A stretch of 64,000 nucleotides of DNA. It comes from Mycobacterium kansasii ATCC 12478 (GTDB taxonomy: Bacteria > Actinomycetota > Actinomycetes > Mycobacteriales > Mycobacteriaceae). The notes beneath the pieces were generated by a model. The model searched no databases and was not told where the DNA came from. It saw nothing but the letters and a program-made list of their open reading frames with translations. The stretch spans positions 5,456,001-5,520,000 of the forward strand of contig NC_022663.1 in NCBI RefSeq assembly GCF_000157895.3. Direction: 5' to 3'. The position numbers and the translations under genes were made by a program. Shown in pieces: positions 25,327 to 34,181 of the stretch; positions within the stretch are counted from its first letter, which is position 1, and each line of letters starts with the position of its first letter.

Positions 25327-26238
25327 GTGACCCCCCTCCTCCCCGACGCGCGCCGAGCGCGGCACCGGCCGTGGCGGGATTACGCGCTGTTCGTCGTCCT
25401 GGTCGGCCCCAATGTGGGGCTGCTGCTGCTCTTCATCTACCGCCCACTGGCCGACAACATCAGGTTGTCGTTCTTCGACTGGAATGTCTCCGACCCCAAA
25501 GCCGACTATGTCGGGTTCTCCAACTACGCCGAGTGGTTCGCCCGCGACGACACCCGGCAGATCGTGCTCAACACGGCAGTGTTCACCACCGCCGCGGTGG
25601 TGGGCTCGATGGTGCTGGGGCTGGTGCTGGCCATGCTGCTCGATCAACCGTTGCGGGCCCGAAATCTGGTGCGCTCGATGGTATTCGCGCCCTTCGTGAT
25701 CTCGGGGGCGGCCGTCGGCCTGGCGGCCCAGTTCGTCTTCGATCCGCACTTCGGTCTGGTACAGGACCTGTTGGCGCGCATCGGAGTCAACGTGCCCAAC
25801 TTTTACCAGGATGCGCACTGGGCGATGTTCATGGTGACCGTCACCTATGTCTGGAAGAACCTCGGATACACCTTCGTCATCTATCTGGCGGCGTTGCAAG
25901 GGGTGCGCCGAGATCTATTGGAGGCGGCCGAAATCGATGGCGCCAGCCGGTGGACCACGTTTCGCCGGGTGCTGTTGCCCCAGCTGCGTCCCACCACCTT
26001 CTTTTTGTCGATCACCGTGCTGATCAACTCGTTGCAGGTGTTCGACGTGATCAACGTCATGACCCGTGGCGGCCCGCAGGGCACCGGCACCACAACGATG
26101 GTCTACCAGGTGTATCTGGAGACGTTCCGCAACTTTCGGGCCGGTTACGGCGCCACCGTCGCCACCATCATGTTCCTGGTTCTGCTGGCCATCACCTATT
26201 ACCAGGTGCGAGTCATGGATCGGGGGCAGCGGCAGTGA
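25327..26238 (+). CDS. ugpA: ABC transporter permease UgpA (303 aa)
   Basis: One of two inner-membrane subunits of the glycerophosphodiester/sn-glycerol-3-phosphate importer. Six transmembrane segments begin at YALFVVLVGPNVGLLLLFIYR. The EAA loop that contacts the ATPase is EAAEIDGASRWTTFRRVLLPQLRPT. The length matches Rv2835c (303 aa). GTG 25327 is chosen from the -10 spacing and homologue starts. The stop overlaps the ugpE GTG (GTGA). Confidence 0.94.
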   Translation: MTPLLPDARRARHRPWRDYALFVVLVGPNVGLLLLFIYRPLADNIRLSFFDWNVSDPKADYVGFSNYAEWFARDDTRQIVLNTAVFTTAAVVGSMVLGLVLAMLLDQPLRARNLVRSMVFAPFVISGAAVGLAAQFVFDPHFGLVQDLLARIGVNVPNFYQDAHWAMFMVTVTYVWKNLGYTFVIYLAALQGVRRDLLEAAEIDGASRWTTFRRVLLPQLRPTTFFLSITVLINSLQVFDVINVMTRGGPQGTGTTTMVYQVYLETFRNFRAGYGATVATIMFLVLLAITYYQVRVMDRGQRQ

Positions 26239-27071
26239 CGTCAGCAGGCCGTCGCGCGACCGCGCGCTTGCTCGGTTATGCTGCGATGTCGCTGGTCGTC
26301 GTATTGATCGCCGGGCCGCTGGTGTTCGTGTTTTTCACCTCATTCAAGGACCAGCCTGACATCTATTCGCAGCCCACGACCTGGTGGCCGCCGCGCTGGC
26401 ATCCGCAGAATTACCGAACGGCGACCGAGCAGATTCCGTTCTGGACCTTCCTGCGCAACTCGGTCGTCATCACGTCGGCGCTGGCGGTGGTGAAGTTCAT
26501 GCTCGGCGTGCTCAGCGCGTTCGGCTTGGTGTTCGTGCGGTTTCCGGGCAAGAATGTGGTGTTCCTGGTGATTATCGCCGCGCTGATGGTGCCCAACCAG
26601 ATCACGGTGATTTCCAACTATGCGCTGATCTCACAACTGGGTATGCGCAACACTTTTCCCGGCATCATCTTGCCGCTGGCCGGTGTCGCTTTCGGAACAT
26701 TCCTGATGCGCAACCACTTTCTGTCGCTGCCCCCCGAGATCATCGAAGCGGCCAGAATGGATGGGGCGCGCTGGTGGCAACTTCTCATGCGGGTGGTGTT
26801 GCCGATGTCGGGGCCCACCATGGTGGCCTTCGGCATCATTACTGTGGTCAATGAATGGAATGAGTACCTGTGGCCGTTCCTGATGTCTGACGACGAATCG
26901 GTGGCGCCCCTGCCGGTGGGGCTGACGTTCCTCCAACAGGCCGAGGGCATCACCAACTGGGGTCCGGTGATGGCGGTGACCCTGCTGGCGATGTTGCCGA
27001 TCTTGCTGATTTTCATTGTCCTGCAACGCCAAATGATCAAGGGTCTGACGTCAGGTGCGGTCAAGGGTTAG
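26235..27071 (+). CDS. ugpE: ABC transporter permease UgpE (278 aa)
   Basis: The second permease subunit, with six transmembrane helices and the EAA loop EAARMDGARWWQLLMRVVLPMSGP. The C-terminus LQRQMIKGLTSGAVKG is typical of the family's cytoplasmic tail. GTG 26235 overlaps the ugpA stop by 4 nt. The same reading frame is open for hundreds of codons upstream inside ugpA, but that part is only a shadow. The lipoprotein UgpB starts 6 nt downstream. Confidence 0.94.
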   Translation: MTSAGRRATARLLGYAAMSLVVVLIAGPLVFVFFTSFKDQPDIYSQPTTWWPPRWHPQNYRTATEQIPFWTFLRNSVVITSALAVVKFMLGVLSAFGLVFVRFPGKNVVFLVIIAALMVPNQITVISNYALISQLGMRNTFPGIILPLAGVAFGTFLMRNHFLSLPPEIIEAARMDGARWWQLLMRVVLPMSGPTMVAFGIITVVNEWNEYLWPFLMSDDESVAPLPVGLTFLQQAEGITNWGPVMAVTLLAMLPILLIFIVLQRQMIKGLTSGAVKG

Positions 27072-27077
27072 GGTGCC

Positions 27078-28391
27078 ATGAATCCGGTAAGCCGCCGACG
27101 GTTCCTCGCGCTGGCAAGTGCCGCTGCCGCGGGAGCGACGGCCGGGTGTGCGGGGATGGGCGGCAGTGGCGGGGTGAAATCGGGCTCCGGTCCAATCACC
27201 TTCTGGTCCTGTCATCCCGGCACATCCACCGCGGTGGAGAGGGAGTTGATCAATCGCTTTCAGCGCCGCTTTCCGGACTTGCCGGTCAAGCTGATCGACG
27301 CCGGCAAGGACTACGAGGAAGTCGTGCAGAAGTTCAACGCGGCGCTGATCGGAACCGATGTGCCCGACGTCGTGTTGTTGGACGACATCTGGTGGTTCCA
27401 TTTCGCCCTCAGTGGTGTCATCACCCCGCTGGAAGACCTGTTCGACGAAGTCGGGTTGGACACAAGCGATTACGTCGACTCACTGTTGGCCGACTACGAG
27501 TTCAACGGCCGACACTATGCCTTGCCGTATGCCCGCTCGACACCGCTGTTCTATTACAACAAGGCGGTATGGGACCGTGTCGGCCTGCCGGACCGCGGGC
27601 CGCAAACCTGGCAAGAATTCGACGAGTGGGGTCCCCAGCTGCAGCGCGCCGTCACCGCTGGCAACTGGGCACACGGCTGGGCCAACGACACGCTCATCTC
27701 CTGGACGTTCCAGGGGCCGAACTGGACATTCGGCGGCGCCTACTCTGACGAGTGGACGCTGAAGTTCACCGACCCGGCCACCATCGCGGCCGGCAACTAT
27801 TACCGGGATTCTATCCATCGCAAGGGGTATGCGGCGATCGCCAACGATATCAACAACGAGTTCGCCACCGGCATCGTGGCCTCGGCCCTGGCATCGACCG
27901 GCGCCTTAGTCGGCATCACCGCAGCTGCCCGCTTCAATTTCGGAGTGTCGCCACTGCCCACCGGCCCGGGTGGAGCGCCCGGCTGCCCGACCGGCGGGGC
28001 AGGGCTGGCGATTCCCACCAAGCTATCCCACGAACGAAAAGTCAACGCGCTCAAGTTCATCGCATTCATCACCAATGCGGCCAACACCGCGTATTTCAGT
28101 CAGCGCACCGGCTATCTGCCCGTCCGAAAGTCCGCCGTCGACGACACGAGCGAGCAGCAATACCTGGCGGCAAACCCCCGCGCGCGAGTGGCGCTGGACC
28201 AGCTTCCACACACCCGCCCGCAAGATTACGCGCGCGTTTTCCTGCCCGGCGGTAACCGCATCATCTCGACCGGCCTGGAATCCATTGGGCTGAAAGGAGC
28301 CGACGTCACGTCAACCTTCGCCGACATCAACCGGCAACTGAAAATCATCCTCGACCGGCAAATCAAGCGAAAGCTACCCGGTCATGGCTGA
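27078..28391 (+). CDS. ugpB: Substrate-binding lipoprotein UgpB (437 aa)
   Basis: The extracytoplasmic receptor of the Ugp importer. The M. tuberculosis protein binds glycerophosphocholine and other glycerophosphodiesters. The N-terminus MNPVSRRRFLALASAAAAG is a twin-arginine signal followed by the lipobox TAGC with Cys24, so it is Tat-exported and lipid-anchored. The solute-binding protein fold (type 1 family) shows LLDDIWWFHFALSG, LPYARSTPLFYYNK and GGAGLAIPTK. The length matches Rv2833c (436 aa). It overlaps ugpC by 8 nt. Confidence 0.94.
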   Translation: MNPVSRRRFLALASAAAAGATAGCAGMGGSGGVKSGSGPITFWSCHPGTSTAVERELINRFQRRFPDLPVKLIDAGKDYEEVVQKFNAALIGTDVPDVVLLDDIWWFHFALSGVITPLEDLFDEVGLDTSDYVDSLLADYEFNGRHYALPYARSTPLFYYNKAVWDRVGLPDRGPQTWQEFDEWGPQLQRAVTAGNWAHGWANDTLISWTFQGPNWTFGGAYSDEWTLKFTDPATIAAGNYYRDSIHRKGYAAIANDINNEFATGIVASALASTGALVGITAAARFNFGVSPLPTGPGGAPGCPTGGAGLAIPTKLSHERKVNALKFIAFITNAANTAYFSQRTGYLPVRKSAVDDTSEQQYLAANPRARVALDQLPHTRPQDYARVFLPGGNRIISTGLESIGLKGADVTSTFADINRQLKIILDRQIKRKLPGHG

Positions 28392-29466
28392 CATTCGGTA
28401 TTCCGCAGTGACCCATCGCTATCCCGGCGCCGACGTGCCAGCCGTCGTCAACCTGGACCTCGATATTGCCGACGGCGAATTTCTGGTCCTCGTCGGCCCT
28501 TCCGGTTGCGGCAAGTCCACGGTCCTTCGGCTCCTGGCCGGGCTGGAATCGGTCGAAAGCGGCCAGATCACTATCGGTGGTGTGGACGTGACGCATCTGC
28601 CGCCACGGGAACGCGACGTAGCGATGGTCTTCCAGAACTATGCGCTGTACCCGAACATGACCGTGGCTGCCAACATGGGGTTTGCCCTGCGAAACGGCGG
28701 GATGTCGCGCGCAGCCACTCGGCAGCGAGTGCTCGAGGTCGCAGACATGCTGGAATTGACTGAGCTGCTTGATCGTAAGCCGTCGAAGCTCTCCGGTGGG
28801 CAGCGTCAACGGGTGGCGATGGGACGGGCGATCGTGCGCCGGCCGCGGGTGTTCTGCATGGACGAACCGCTGTCGAATCTGGATGCCAAATTGCGGGTAA
28901 GCACCAGGTCGCAGATCTCCGGGCTGCAGCGTCAGCTGGGCACCACCACCGTCTACGTCACCCATGACCAGGTGGAGGCGATGACCATGGGTGATCGGGT
29001 TGCCGTGCTCAAAGACGGTGTGCTGCAACAGGTCGACGGCCCGCGCACGCTGTATGACGACCCGGTCAACACGTTCGTGGCAACGTTCATCGGGGCCCCG
29101 GCAATGAACCTCATCGAGGCCACCGTGAACAATGGTGCCCTGGCATCGCCGGAGCTGACGATTCCGGTTCCACGCGGGGCGGTCGGGCAGGTGCTGGTCG
29201 GCATCCGGCCGGAGTCCTGGGATGTAGTGCCGGCCGGGACTGCGGGATCGTTGAGTGTTCGGGCCGAGTTGGTGGAGGAGTTGGGGTTCGAATCCTTTGT
29301 GTATGCAAGCCCTCTCGAGCAGGCGGGCTGGGCGTTACGTGCGCCGCGGATCGTGGTCCGCACCGACCGCCACACCGCGGTCGGGGTAGACGACACGCTG
29401 GGGATTCTGCCGCACCCGGAAGAGGTGTGCTTCTTCGACAGCCGGACCGGGACCCGTATCCGCTGA
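28384..29466 (+). CDS. ugpC: ABC transporter ATPase UgpC (360 aa)
   Basis: The MalK-type ATPase of the Ugp importer. Walker A GPSGCGKST is at residues 38-46, followed by the Q-loop FQNYALYPNMT, the signature LSGGQRQRVAMGRA, Walker B VFCMDEPLSNLD and the switch His in VYVTHDQVEAM. A C-terminal OB/TOBE regulatory domain occupies about residues 240-360. The length equals Rv2832c. It is the last gene of ugpAEBC, followed by 283 nt without a gene and then convergent echA16. Confidence 0.95.
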   Translation: MADIRYSAVTHRYPGADVPAVVNLDLDIADGEFLVLVGPSGCGKSTVLRLLAGLESVESGQITIGGVDVTHLPPRERDVAMVFQNYALYPNMTVAANMGFALRNGGMSRAATRQRVLEVADMLELTELLDRKPSKLSGGQRQRVAMGRAIVRRPRVFCMDEPLSNLDAKLRVSTRSQISGLQRQLGTTTVYVTHDQVEAMTMGDRVAVLKDGVLQQVDGPRTLYDDPVNTFVATFIGAPAMNLIEATVNNGALASPELTIPVPRGAVGQVLVGIRPESWDVVPAGTAGSLSVRAELVEELGFESFVYASPLEQAGWALRAPRIVVRTDRHTAVGVDDTLGILPHPEEVCFFDSRTGTRIR

Positions 29467-29734
29467 GGATCGACTGCCTTACCGACGTCAGGTGGTCCTC
29501 ATTGGGCCCGTTTCCAGAGGCGAATACGTTGTGCCCCTTGCGGTATTCCCTTCTTGAACGCCGGCTGGTAGCCACGACACTGCAACCACGCACACGACAC
29601 GCCGATGGCGGTCGTAGTGGTTTCAGTCTCGATGAACGAGAACCCCGGTGGTACCCCCACATGACTGGGCAACGGTGGTTCCGAAGCCGAAACCGCAATT
29701 CAACCGATCGCGGTCCCAGCGGAACCCCCGATAC

Positions 29735-29749
29735 GAGCCGATTCGGCTC
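29735..29749 (-). terminator. 15-bp palindrome abutting the echA16 stop; possible terminator
   Basis: GAGCCGA-T-TCGGCTC is a perfect palindrome whose last base touches the echA16 stop codon. It is placed to end echA16 transcription and could also stop read-through from ugpC. There is no T-run, so an intrinsic terminator of the E. coli type is not proven. The rest of the ugpC-echA16 gap (29467-29734) shows nothing I can name. Confidence 0.45.
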
Positions 29750-30499
29750 CTAGCGCACCTGGGAGCGTCCGCGTTGCAGCACGGCCTCCCGATTTGCGGC
29801 GATGTCGTCACCGCTGGTGCGAAATTGCCTGGCGGCCATGGCTTCCAGCCACAGTCCGGCACTGGTGTGGGAGTCGTCGATGCGGTGGTAGGACGCCAGC
29901 AGTGCGCGCACCGCGTTCTGGTTGTTGCCGACGATGGACGCCGCGACGCGGCGGGCGGTGGGCAGCAGTTCGTCGTGCGGCACGACCTCGGTAACCAGGC
30001 CGGCCCGCAGCGCGTCGGCGGCGGAGAGGTAGTCGCCGGTGAGGCTCATCCGGCGGGCCATACCCACACCAACCTTCTGCGGCAGCCGCACACTGAGCCC
30101 CCAGGTCGGCAGCAGACCCACCCGGGCATGGGTGTCGGCGAAGCGGGCGTGCTCCGAGGCGATCAGGATGTCGCAGTACAGCGCCAGTTCGAGTCCGCCG
30201 GTCACCGCAGCTCCGTTGATGGCGCCGATCACCGGCTTGGCCATGGCCGGCCAGCGCGGTGAGATGTCCGGCAATGCCGATTGGCCGCCCAGCTCCTTGA
30301 GGTCCAGTCCCGCGCAGAACACCGGATCGGCACCCGTGAGGACGATGACGTCGACGTCCTCGTCGGCGTCGGCTTCGGACAGAGCCCCGAAGAAGCGATC
30401 CCGCAGTGCCGCCGATAGCGCATTGCGGGACTGGGGGCGGTTAAGGGTCAAGGTGCGGATCCGCTCGTCGGTGTGGATCAGCAGGATGTCGTCGGTCAT
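29750..30499 (-). CDS. echA16: Enoyl-CoA hydratase EchA16 (249 aa)
   Basis: A crotonase-fold enzyme of fatty-acid beta-oxidation. Oxyanion-hole residues lie in VFCAGLDLKEL and in GAAVTGGLELALYCD. The catalytic glutamate region is DTHARVGLLPTWG, which lacks the second of the usual two glutamates at the expected place. As in many paralogues, the precise reaction is therefore uncertain. Start ATG 30499 (MTDDILLIHTDER) matches Rv2831 in position and length (249 aa) and sits 6 nt from a TACGGT -10 box. An upstream in-frame ATG at 30550 would add 17 unlikely residues. Confidence 0.93.
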   Translation of the reverse strand: MTDDILLIHTDERIRTLTLNRPQSRNALSAALRDRFFGALSEADADEDVDVIVLTGADPVFCAGLDLKELGGQSALPDISPRWPAMAKPVIGAINGAAVTGGLELALYCDILIASEHARFADTHARVGLLPTWGLSVRLPQKVGVGMARRMSLTGDYLSAADALRAGLVTEVVPHDELLPTARRVAASIVGNNQNAVRALLASYHRIDDSHTSAGLWLEAMAARQFRTSGDDIAANREAVLQRGRSQVR

Positions 30500-30505
30500 A
30501 AGGCA

Positions 30506-30511
30506 ACCGTA
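30506..30511 (-). promoter_or_regulatory. -10 box (TACGGT) of echA16
   Basis: TACGGT on the minus strand ends 6 nt before the echA16 ATG, consistent with a leaderless transcript. Confidence 0.4.
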
Positions 30512-30670
30512 GCCAGTGGCGGACGCTGCCGACGGGCTGTACCGCCGCACCCGTGAATGGCCGGGAATGGCTGGGCAATGTACGTCCGATGAACAATTGT
30601 CAACCGGCTTGGACGTTCGGTCCGAAGGCAGCTACGCTTCGCTTCAACTGATTAACAAGTGCAAGTAACA

Positions 30671-30690
30671 ACTGTTGTGTACGCAACAGT
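30671..30690. promoter_or_regulatory. Perfect 7-bp inverted repeat upstream of the first PPE gene (operator candidate)
   Basis: ACTGTTG at 30671-30677 and CAACAGT at 30684-30690 are exact reverse complements with a 6-bp spacer. They lie in a locally AT-rich stretch about 85 bp before the PPE start. Size and symmetry suit a dimeric helix-turn-helix regulator. The region also holds a CAATTGTCAACC stretch upstream. Confidence 0.4.
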
Positions 30691-30774
30691 GTGACTTTGC
30701 TCACTGTGTGGGATGGGCGGTGGACCAAGCGCCAACACCGATGCCGCCACGTCCTCACTAAGGAGACGACGCGA

Positions 30775-31977
30775 ATGGATTATGGCGGCTTACCACCGGA
30801 AGTCAACTCTGCGCGAATGTATACCGGCCCGGGGTCGATGTCGATGACAGCTGCGGCATCGGCTTGGAGCGCGCTGGCAGCCGAATTGGATTCCGCGGCA
30901 GCCGGTTATGAAACGCTGGTCGACCAGCTGGCCGGGGAAGGGTGGTTGGGCCCGGCATCGACGGCGATGGCCGCCGCCGTCGCTCCCTATGTTGTCTGGA
31001 TGCGGGCCACCGCCGCGCAAGCCGAGCAGACGGCCATGCAGGCGAGAGCCGCGGCGGCCGCCTACGAGAACGCCGTTGCCGCGATGGTGCCACCGCCGGC
31101 GATCCTGGCCAACCGTCTGCAGTTGGCCGAGTTGATGCAGTCGAACGTCTACGGTCAGAACACCTCGGCGATCGCGGCTTTGGAAGCCCAGTACGGCCAG
31201 ATGTGGGCTCAGGACGCCACCGCCATGTACGAGTACGCCGCCGCTACCGGGTCCGCCACGACCCTGACCCCGTTCAACCAGCCGCCGCACATCGTCAACC
31301 CCGCCGGCGCATCCGGCCAAACCGCTGCGGTCACTCACGCCGCTGCCACCTCGGCCGGCGCCAGCCAGTCAGCCCTTGCCCGTCTCATTTCGGGGATTCC
31401 CACCATGTTGCAAGGGCTCGCCACGCCGGTTGCTTCGGCGGTGTCGAGTTCACCGCTGGCGTGGCTGTGGCAGATCCTGTTCGGAACGTCCACATTTCCC
31501 ACGTCGATTGCGGCGTTGCTGACCGACTTACAGCCATACGCCAGCTTCCTCTACAACACCGAGGGCTTGCCCTATTTCAGCATCGGCATGGCGAACAACT
31601 TTGTTCAGTCGAGCAAGACTTTGGGGTTGCTCGGCGGCACGGCCGCCGCAGCCGCCGGCGGCGCCGCGCAGGGCGGTTTAGCGGGTTTGGGGAGCCTGGT
31701 GGGCGGCGGCGGGCCGGTGTCGGCCGGTTTGGGCCATGCCGGGTCGATCGGCCGGTTGTCGGTGCCGCCCTCGTGGGCGCAGGCCCTGCCGGACGTCGAG
31801 TCCATCCCGGCACGGATGCCGGTCGAGACGTTCAAATTCGCGCCCGACGCTGCGGGTTCCGGAAACCTGTTGGGCGGCATGCCGCTTGGGGGGCCGATGG
31901 GGCACGGCGCGACCGGTTCCGGTCCGCGATACGGTGTCCGCCCCACCGTCATGGCGCGTCCGCCGTTCGCCGGATAA
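30775..31977 (+). CDS. PPE family protein, PPE-SVP subgroup (400 aa)
   Basis: The N-terminal PPE domain (about residues 1-175) begins MDYGGLPPEVNSARMYTGPG and includes WLGPAS and YGQMWAQDATAMYEYAA (the YxxMWAxDxxxM helix pair that binds EspG5). The C-terminal subgroup motif is intact as GRLSVPPSWAQALP, followed by a short Gly/Pro-rich end with a RYGVRPTVM motif. AAGGAGACGACGCG precedes ATG 30775. PPE proteins are exported through type VII secretion (ESX-5), normally with a PE partner, but no small PE gene is adjacent. The gene lies where H37Rv carries its CRISPR/IS region. Confidence 0.92.
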   Translation: MDYGGLPPEVNSARMYTGPGSMSMTAAASAWSALAAELDSAAAGYETLVDQLAGEGWLGPASTAMAAAVAPYVVWMRATAAQAEQTAMQARAAAAAYENAVAAMVPPPAILANRLQLAELMQSNVYGQNTSAIAALEAQYGQMWAQDATAMYEYAAATGSATTLTPFNQPPHIVNPAGASGQTAAVTHAAATSAGASQSALARLISGIPTMLQGLATPVASAVSSSPLAWLWQILFGTSTFPTSIAALLTDLQPYASFLYNTEGLPYFSIGMANNFVQSSKTLGLLGGTAAAAAGGAAQGGLAGLGSLVGGGGPVSAGLGHAGSIGRLSVPPSWAQALPDVESIPARMPVETFKFAPDAAGSGNLLGGMPLGGPMGHGATGSGPRYGVRPTVMARPPFAG

Positions 31978-32105
31978 CAACCGATGGCTACCGATACAGC
32001 ACCGAGCGGCCGAAAACCTGGCCCGCGGGTCAACGCCGGCGCCGTGGCGATTCTGCGGCTGCGGGTCTTGCCCGCGGGTGACGATCCGCAGTCACGGAGA
32101 CGCCG

Positions 32106-33341
32106 ATGATGTGCGGCGACTACGGGGCGCTGCCCCCGGAGATCAATTCCGCGCGGATGTATGCCGGTCCAGGTTCAGGATCCATGCTGGCAGCAGCCGC
32201 GGCTTGGGATGCGCTGGCAGGCGAGCTGGGCGCGATGGCGTCGGGCTACTCGTCGGTGATCTCCGAGTTGACCGACGCGGCATGGATCGGTCCGGCGGCG
32301 GCTTCGATGATGGCCGCTGCCGCCCCGTATGTGACATGGCTCAGCGCCACCGCAATCCAGGCGGAACACACCGCCAGCCAGGCCCGGGTGGCCGCCGCCG
32401 CCTACGAAACGGCCTTCGCGATGACGGTGCCCCCGCCAGCGGTTACCGCCAACCGCGTCTTGCTGATGACGCTCGTCGCCACGAACTTCTTCGGGCAGAA
32501 CACCCCGGCGATCGCGGCCACCGAATCCGAATACGCCGAGATGTGGGCCCAAGACGCTGCCGCGATGTACGGCTATGCCGGCTCGTCGGCAACCGCCACA
32601 GTGCTGGCCCCGTTTAACCCTCCGCCGACGACAACCGACCTAACCGGATCACTTCGGCAAACAGCCGCGGTGGCGGAAGTCGCTGCGGCATCTGCGGGTA
32701 CGGCAATAACGGCAAAGATTTGGGGGCTCGCCTCCACTCCGGCGATATCGCACGCGCTGGCACGACTGTCGTCCAACACGTGGTTCCCGGGATACGCGGC
32801 ATTCGCACATTGGCTCGAGGCGCTGTTGCCCGAGATCACCCCCGCGGAACGGACCGCGCTGGTCCGGCTGGCCGGCTTGAGCTATTTCGGGATGGGAATG
32901 GGGCAGTTCATTGCCTCGATCGCACAGCAAACGATACCGGGGAGCCCGGGCGGGGCCGGCGATTCAGGGTCGTCGGTTCTGGACAGCTGGGGTCCGAAAC
33001 TTCGGTTCGGGGCGCCGCCGGGTGCCGGCGCAGGTGGGGCGGCAGCGGTGCCCGAACAGTATTGGGAACGCCTCGACCGTCTGGCCAGACCGGTATCGGC
33101 GGTGATGGGCAAGGCCGGCTCGATCGGCTCCTTGTCGACACCGAGCAGCTGGGACGCCAGCGTTCGGGTGCTGCACGCGCCCCTGGATCAGGAGTTCGAC
33201 ATGATCGGCTCCCTGGCGAACGCGAAGGCGAATGCCTACCTGCAGGGCATGCCGATGACAGCGGCCGGCAAGCACGCCGCGGCTGACCAGCGATACGGAT
33301 TCCGGTATCGAGTGATGCAGCGCTCACCGTCTGCTGGGTAG
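32106..33341 (+). CDS. PPE family protein with an altered SVP motif (411 aa)
   Basis: A second PPE gene starts 128 nt after the first, same strand. The N-terminus is unusual, MMCGDYGALPPEINSARMYAGPG, with a Cys before the PPE core. The WIGPAA and YAEMWAQDAAAMYGYAG motifs are intact. The C-terminal SVP-like motif reads GSLSTPSSW, with Val replaced by Thr. The end (MPMTAAGKHAAADQRYGFRYRVM) resembles PPE44/PPE-SVP tails. The two PPE genes are related but far from identical, so this is an old tandem pair. GGAG lies close upstream of the ATG pair; the second ATG (32109) is equally possible. Confidence 0.9.
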   Translation: MMCGDYGALPPEINSARMYAGPGSGSMLAAAAAWDALAGELGAMASGYSSVISELTDAAWIGPAAASMMAAAAPYVTWLSATAIQAEHTASQARVAAAAYETAFAMTVPPPAVTANRVLLMTLVATNFFGQNTPAIAATESEYAEMWAQDAAAMYGYAGSSATATVLAPFNPPPTTTDLTGSLRQTAAVAEVAAASAGTAITAKIWGLASTPAISHALARLSSNTWFPGYAAFAHWLEALLPEITPAERTALVRLAGLSYFGMGMGQFIASIAQQTIPGSPGGAGDSGSSVLDSWGPKLRFGAPPGAGAGGAAAVPEQYWERLDRLARPVSAVMGKAGSIGSLSTPSSWDASVRVLHAPLDQEFDMIGSLANAKANAYLQGMPMTAAGKHAAADQRYGFRYRVMQRSPSAG

Positions 33342-33369
33342 CGCGGATACCGCGCCCTATCGTTGAGAC

Positions 33370-33639
33370 ATGTGCCGGAACATCACCGAACTGCGCGGCC
33401 TGGAACCCCCGGCCACGGCGGCCGAGATCGCGGCCGCCGCCCGTCAGTATGTGCGCAAGGTCAGCGGCATCACCCGCCCGTCAGCGGCCAATGCCGAAGT
33501 GTTCGAAGCCGCGGTTGCGGAAGTGGCGGCGACGACGACGCGGTTGCTGGCCGCGCTGCCAGGGCGGCGTCAGCCACCCAAGAGTCTGCCGCCGCTGCGC
33601 CGGCCCGAAGTGTTGGCCCGCGTGGCGAGATCCCAGTGA
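33370..33639 (+). CDS. DUF2277 protein (89 aa)
   Basis: A small basic protein starting MCRNITELRGLEPPATAAEI and continuing AAARQYVRKVSGITRPS, the diagnostic conserved region of DUF2277. The Cys-Arg-Asn-Ile start is invariant in family members I know. There is no signal or membrane segment. The function is unknown. The stop overlaps the next gene's GTG (GTGA), so the two are probably co-translated. Confidence 0.85.
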   Translation: MCRNITELRGLEPPATAAEIAAAARQYVRKVSGITRPSAANAEVFEAAVAEVAATTTRLLAALPGRRQPPKSLPPLRRPEVLARVARSQ

Positions 33640-34181
33640 CGCCTGCGCTGAAGGAATGGAGTGCGGCCGTGCACGCGCTGCTGGACGGCCGGCAAACCGT
33701 GCTGTTGCGCAAGGGCGGCATCGGGGAGAAGCGGTTCGAGGTGGCGGCCGGAGAGTTCTTGTTGTTCCCGACGGTCGCGCACAGCCACGCGCAGCGGGTT
33801 CGTCCCGAGCATCGCGACTTGTTGCCGGCCGCGGCCGCCGACAGCACCGACGAGCGACTGGTGGTGCGGGCTGCGGCGAAAGTCGTTGCAGCACTTCAGG
33901 TTAACCGGCCAGAGGGGCTGGACGACATTCAGGATCTGCATATCTGGACCGCCGCGTCGATCCGCGCGGACCGGCTCGACTTCCGGCCCAAGCACAAGCT
34001 GGCCGTCCTGGTGGTGTCCGCGATCCCGCTCACCGAGCCCGTGCAGGTCACCCGCATCCCCGAGTACGCCGGTTGCACCAGCTGGGTTCAGCTGCCGATT
34101 GCGGCGAGTCTGGCGACGCCGGTGCATGACGACGCGGCGCTAGCCGAGGTCGCCGCCAGGGTTCGCGACGCGGTCGGCTGA
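33636..34181 (+). CDS. DUF1802 protein (181 aa)
   Basis: It starts at GTG 33636 (MTPALKEWSAAVHALLDGRQ). Conserved features of DUF1802 are LLRKGGIGEKRFEV, EFLLFPTVAHSHAQRVRPEHRDL, and DIQDLHIWTAASIRADRLDFRP further on. This looks like a small alpha/beta domain with no recognisable catalytic motif. The last 42 nt overlap the 3' end of the convergent hydrolase gene, which is unusual in this otherwise well-spaced region. The function is unknown. Confidence 0.82.
   Translation: MTPALKEWSAAVHALLDGRQTVLLRKGGIGEKRFEVAAGEFLLFPTVAHSHAQRVRPEHRDLLPAAAADSTDERLVVRAAAKVVAALQVNRPEGLDDIQDLHIWTAASIRADRLDFRPKHKLAVLVVSAIPLTEPVQVTRIPEYAGCTSWVQLPIAASLATPVHDDAALAEVAARVRDAVG

Noticed and set aside
25266..26234. A long N-terminal extension of UgpE through ugpA
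   Set aside because: The frame is open only because ugpA is GC-rich. Homologues start at the GTG overlapping the ugpA stop.
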